DNA from: Serinus canaria
Lineage: Eukaryota; Chordata; Aves; Passeriformes; Fringillidae
Length of the DNA stretch: 64,000 nucleotides
Direction of reading: 5' to 3'
NCBI RefSeq assembly: GCF_022539315.1
Contig: NC_066315.1
Location: 92,606,990 to 92,670,989, forward strand
The position numbers were made by a program, and so were the translations under genes. The notes under the pieces are model-generated. The model saw nothing but the letters and a program-made list of their open reading frames with translations, did not search any database and had not been told where the DNA came from. Each line of letters starts with the position of its first letter. Within the stretch, counting starts at the first letter, position 1. Positions 62,346-64,000 of this stretch are shown here, one piece after another.

Positions 62346-64000
62346 GTAAGACTTTGTCTTTTCAAACCCAAAGGTTTCCTTTTTTATCTGGTAGATCAGG
62401 TCTAAAACTGTATCTGGATGTGGCCATTTTTCTTCTGGCTTAGAGTTTTCCAGGGATCCATGCTGTGTGCCTGGAGTTGTACTGTGAGGTGTTGGGGTTT
62501 TGTTGTTGTTTGGGTTTGGTGCTGGGGTTTTGTGCCTTGGTTATTCATTGTTGGTGGGGTTTGTTGTTTGGTTGGTTTTCAGTTTGTTTGTTGTTTGCGT
62601 TTTTTGACTAAAAAGAGGTGAAATTAACACCTTTTTTTTTCCCCTCTAAAAGGAGAGATCCTATTGTAGAGCTTTTTCAGTACCATCTGCCATTCTGCTG
62701 TTTCAAATTGCAGAACTGGGTACGTCCTGAGGTATCTTTCTGTGTGCAGAGCTGAGAGATAGAGCAAGAAAATGTATATTCAGCACAATTCCACGGTGAC
62801 CCTGGCTCACCCTGATTCTTGCTTATGCTGGTGCCTGCTGCTGTGTCCCACGCAGAATGTCCTGTGGGGATTTGTGTAAACCCACACATGATGAAGGACT
62901 TCTCTCTCACTGTGGGTCTTCCTCACCATGGTCCTGCTGCATCCAAACATAGGAATTTTTTGGTGCTGTGTTTTGAATGTTAATTTGGGTTTTCTGGTTG
63001 GGTGGTTTTGTTTGGGTTTTTTTGAGTTTGGTTGTTTTTTTTTTTGTTGTTGTTGTTGTTGTTGTTTGGGGTTTTTTCTCAGCTCAGGATAGTTTATTAA
63101 GTTTGTCATAGAAAATGAGAGAATTTGTATTCTGGTCTTACAGAATATACTGACAAAGCTGGGAACGTAAATTATTGTATGTTACATCCGTGTGGATGTC
63201 ACTCTTTTCCTGTACCATTTTTGCTTTTTGATTCTTGCTAAAAAAAGGGAGGGAGCAGAATGTGAAGGGAGGAGCTGGAAGGCACAAGGCCTTTATCAGG
63301 AGGTGATGCAGTCCTGTCAGGAGCTGGCTAAAAGCTGAGGGTTATTGCAGTTCAGTGACCTTACTGGGAAGCTTCTTTCATTGTAAACACAATCAATTGT
63401 GGAACACGAGCTATGACTTTAATGCAAAATAATGGCAAGCTTACACCAAAAAAATCAATCTGGTGTGACAGCAAATGGTTCTGAAATAGGTGTTATTACC
63501 GTGTTGCAGTTATTTCCTCTTGCCTGAGAGGCAAATGGGAGAATTTAGTGTCCTGTCGGTTTTCATTATAAGCTAAGTAATGGTTCTGGTTTTCCAGCTA
63601 TCCATTTATTTCCACTTGACTTAACCTTCTTTCCTTTTCCCAGTTTCTTGCAAGACTTGGTCTGTCTGCTTTTATCCAGACACCACTGGTTTATCAAAAT
63701 TACAACAGCAACCCTGGATTAGCTTTCTGAGGTGGAAAGAATTTACATTTTAATAAGATTTACATTTTAATAAAAACCGGTTTGCTATTTTTTGTACAAG
63801 TTGTTGGGTCTCAGAGGTACAGCTCACAGCTTTCCCTTTCTTGGCATGGTATTTCATGCTTATCTGTAGGGTTTTTTAGGGAAAGGGCTGAGTCGTGTGT
63901 ATCTTACATATCATAAAGTGGTTTCTGCAAACTGTGTGTACTTTTTACATATGGACAAGTGAAGCTGAGAGCAATGCTCTGGTGGGAAGAGACCTGTAGG
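62346..64000 (+). other. MBP: intronic stretch with G/T-rich tracts
   Basis: 62485-62602 and 62990-63075 are T/G-rich low-complexity tracts. No exon is recognised before the window ends; the next golli exon and the classic MBP exons are not here. Confidence 0.5.
63046..63066. repeat. (GTT)7 microsatellite
   Basis: Seven uninterrupted GTT units following an 11-T run. Confidence 0.9.

Noticed and set aside
57973..64000. Search for the next golli exon or the classic MBP first coding exon
   Set aside because: No sequence encoding the expected classic MBP start or further golli residues with splice sites was found; they should lie beyond the window.

Overview
The window is vertebrate nuclear DNA, almost certainly from a songbird or another passerine. 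It is mostly AT-rich non-coding sequence carrying scattered CR1 non-LTR retrotransposon fragments, one short tRNA-headed SINE with a CR1-type tail that matches the passerine TguSINE1 as I remember it, and a few LTR-like pieces. I saw no mammalian SINEs or L1, and no bacterial or phage genes. Nearly all long open frames are chance frames in intron or CpG-island DNA.

The only protein-coding gene I can support is the golli (upstream) part of MBP, myelin basic protein, on the + strand. Two coding exons are present. Exon A (27397-27470) starts with a short 5' UTR and encodes MGNHVGKREHSTEKSAK. Exon B (57882-57972) continues with NAETKVEEAAKES... and ends ...SSEDNEVF plus one base. Both have clean AG/GTGAGT boundaries and join in frame. 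The start (MGNHxGKRE) and end (SEDNEVF) match golli-MBP as I know it from mammals. The remaining golli exons and the classic MBP promoter and exons are not in the window and should lie to its right.

Layout: 1-1145 is AT-rich flank; about 1146-3110 is a CpG island, the likely golli promoter and non-coding first exon; about 3.1-27.4 kb is intron; 27397-27470 is coding exon A; 27471-57881 is a 30.4 kb intron holding most of the recognisable transposon fragments; 57882-57972 is coding exon B; the rest is intron, with a second small CpG-rich patch at about 60420-60860 that could be an internal promoter or a GC-rich minisatellite patch.

No novel multi-gene system is visible. The best leads are: a near-perfect 48-nt hairpin at 42103-42150; several perfect short-loop inverted repeats that look like replication template-switch scars; the orphan CpG patch at 60.4 kb; possible divergent transcription and non-coding exons in the first CpG island; and an internally deleted CR1 at 39.9-40.4 kb.
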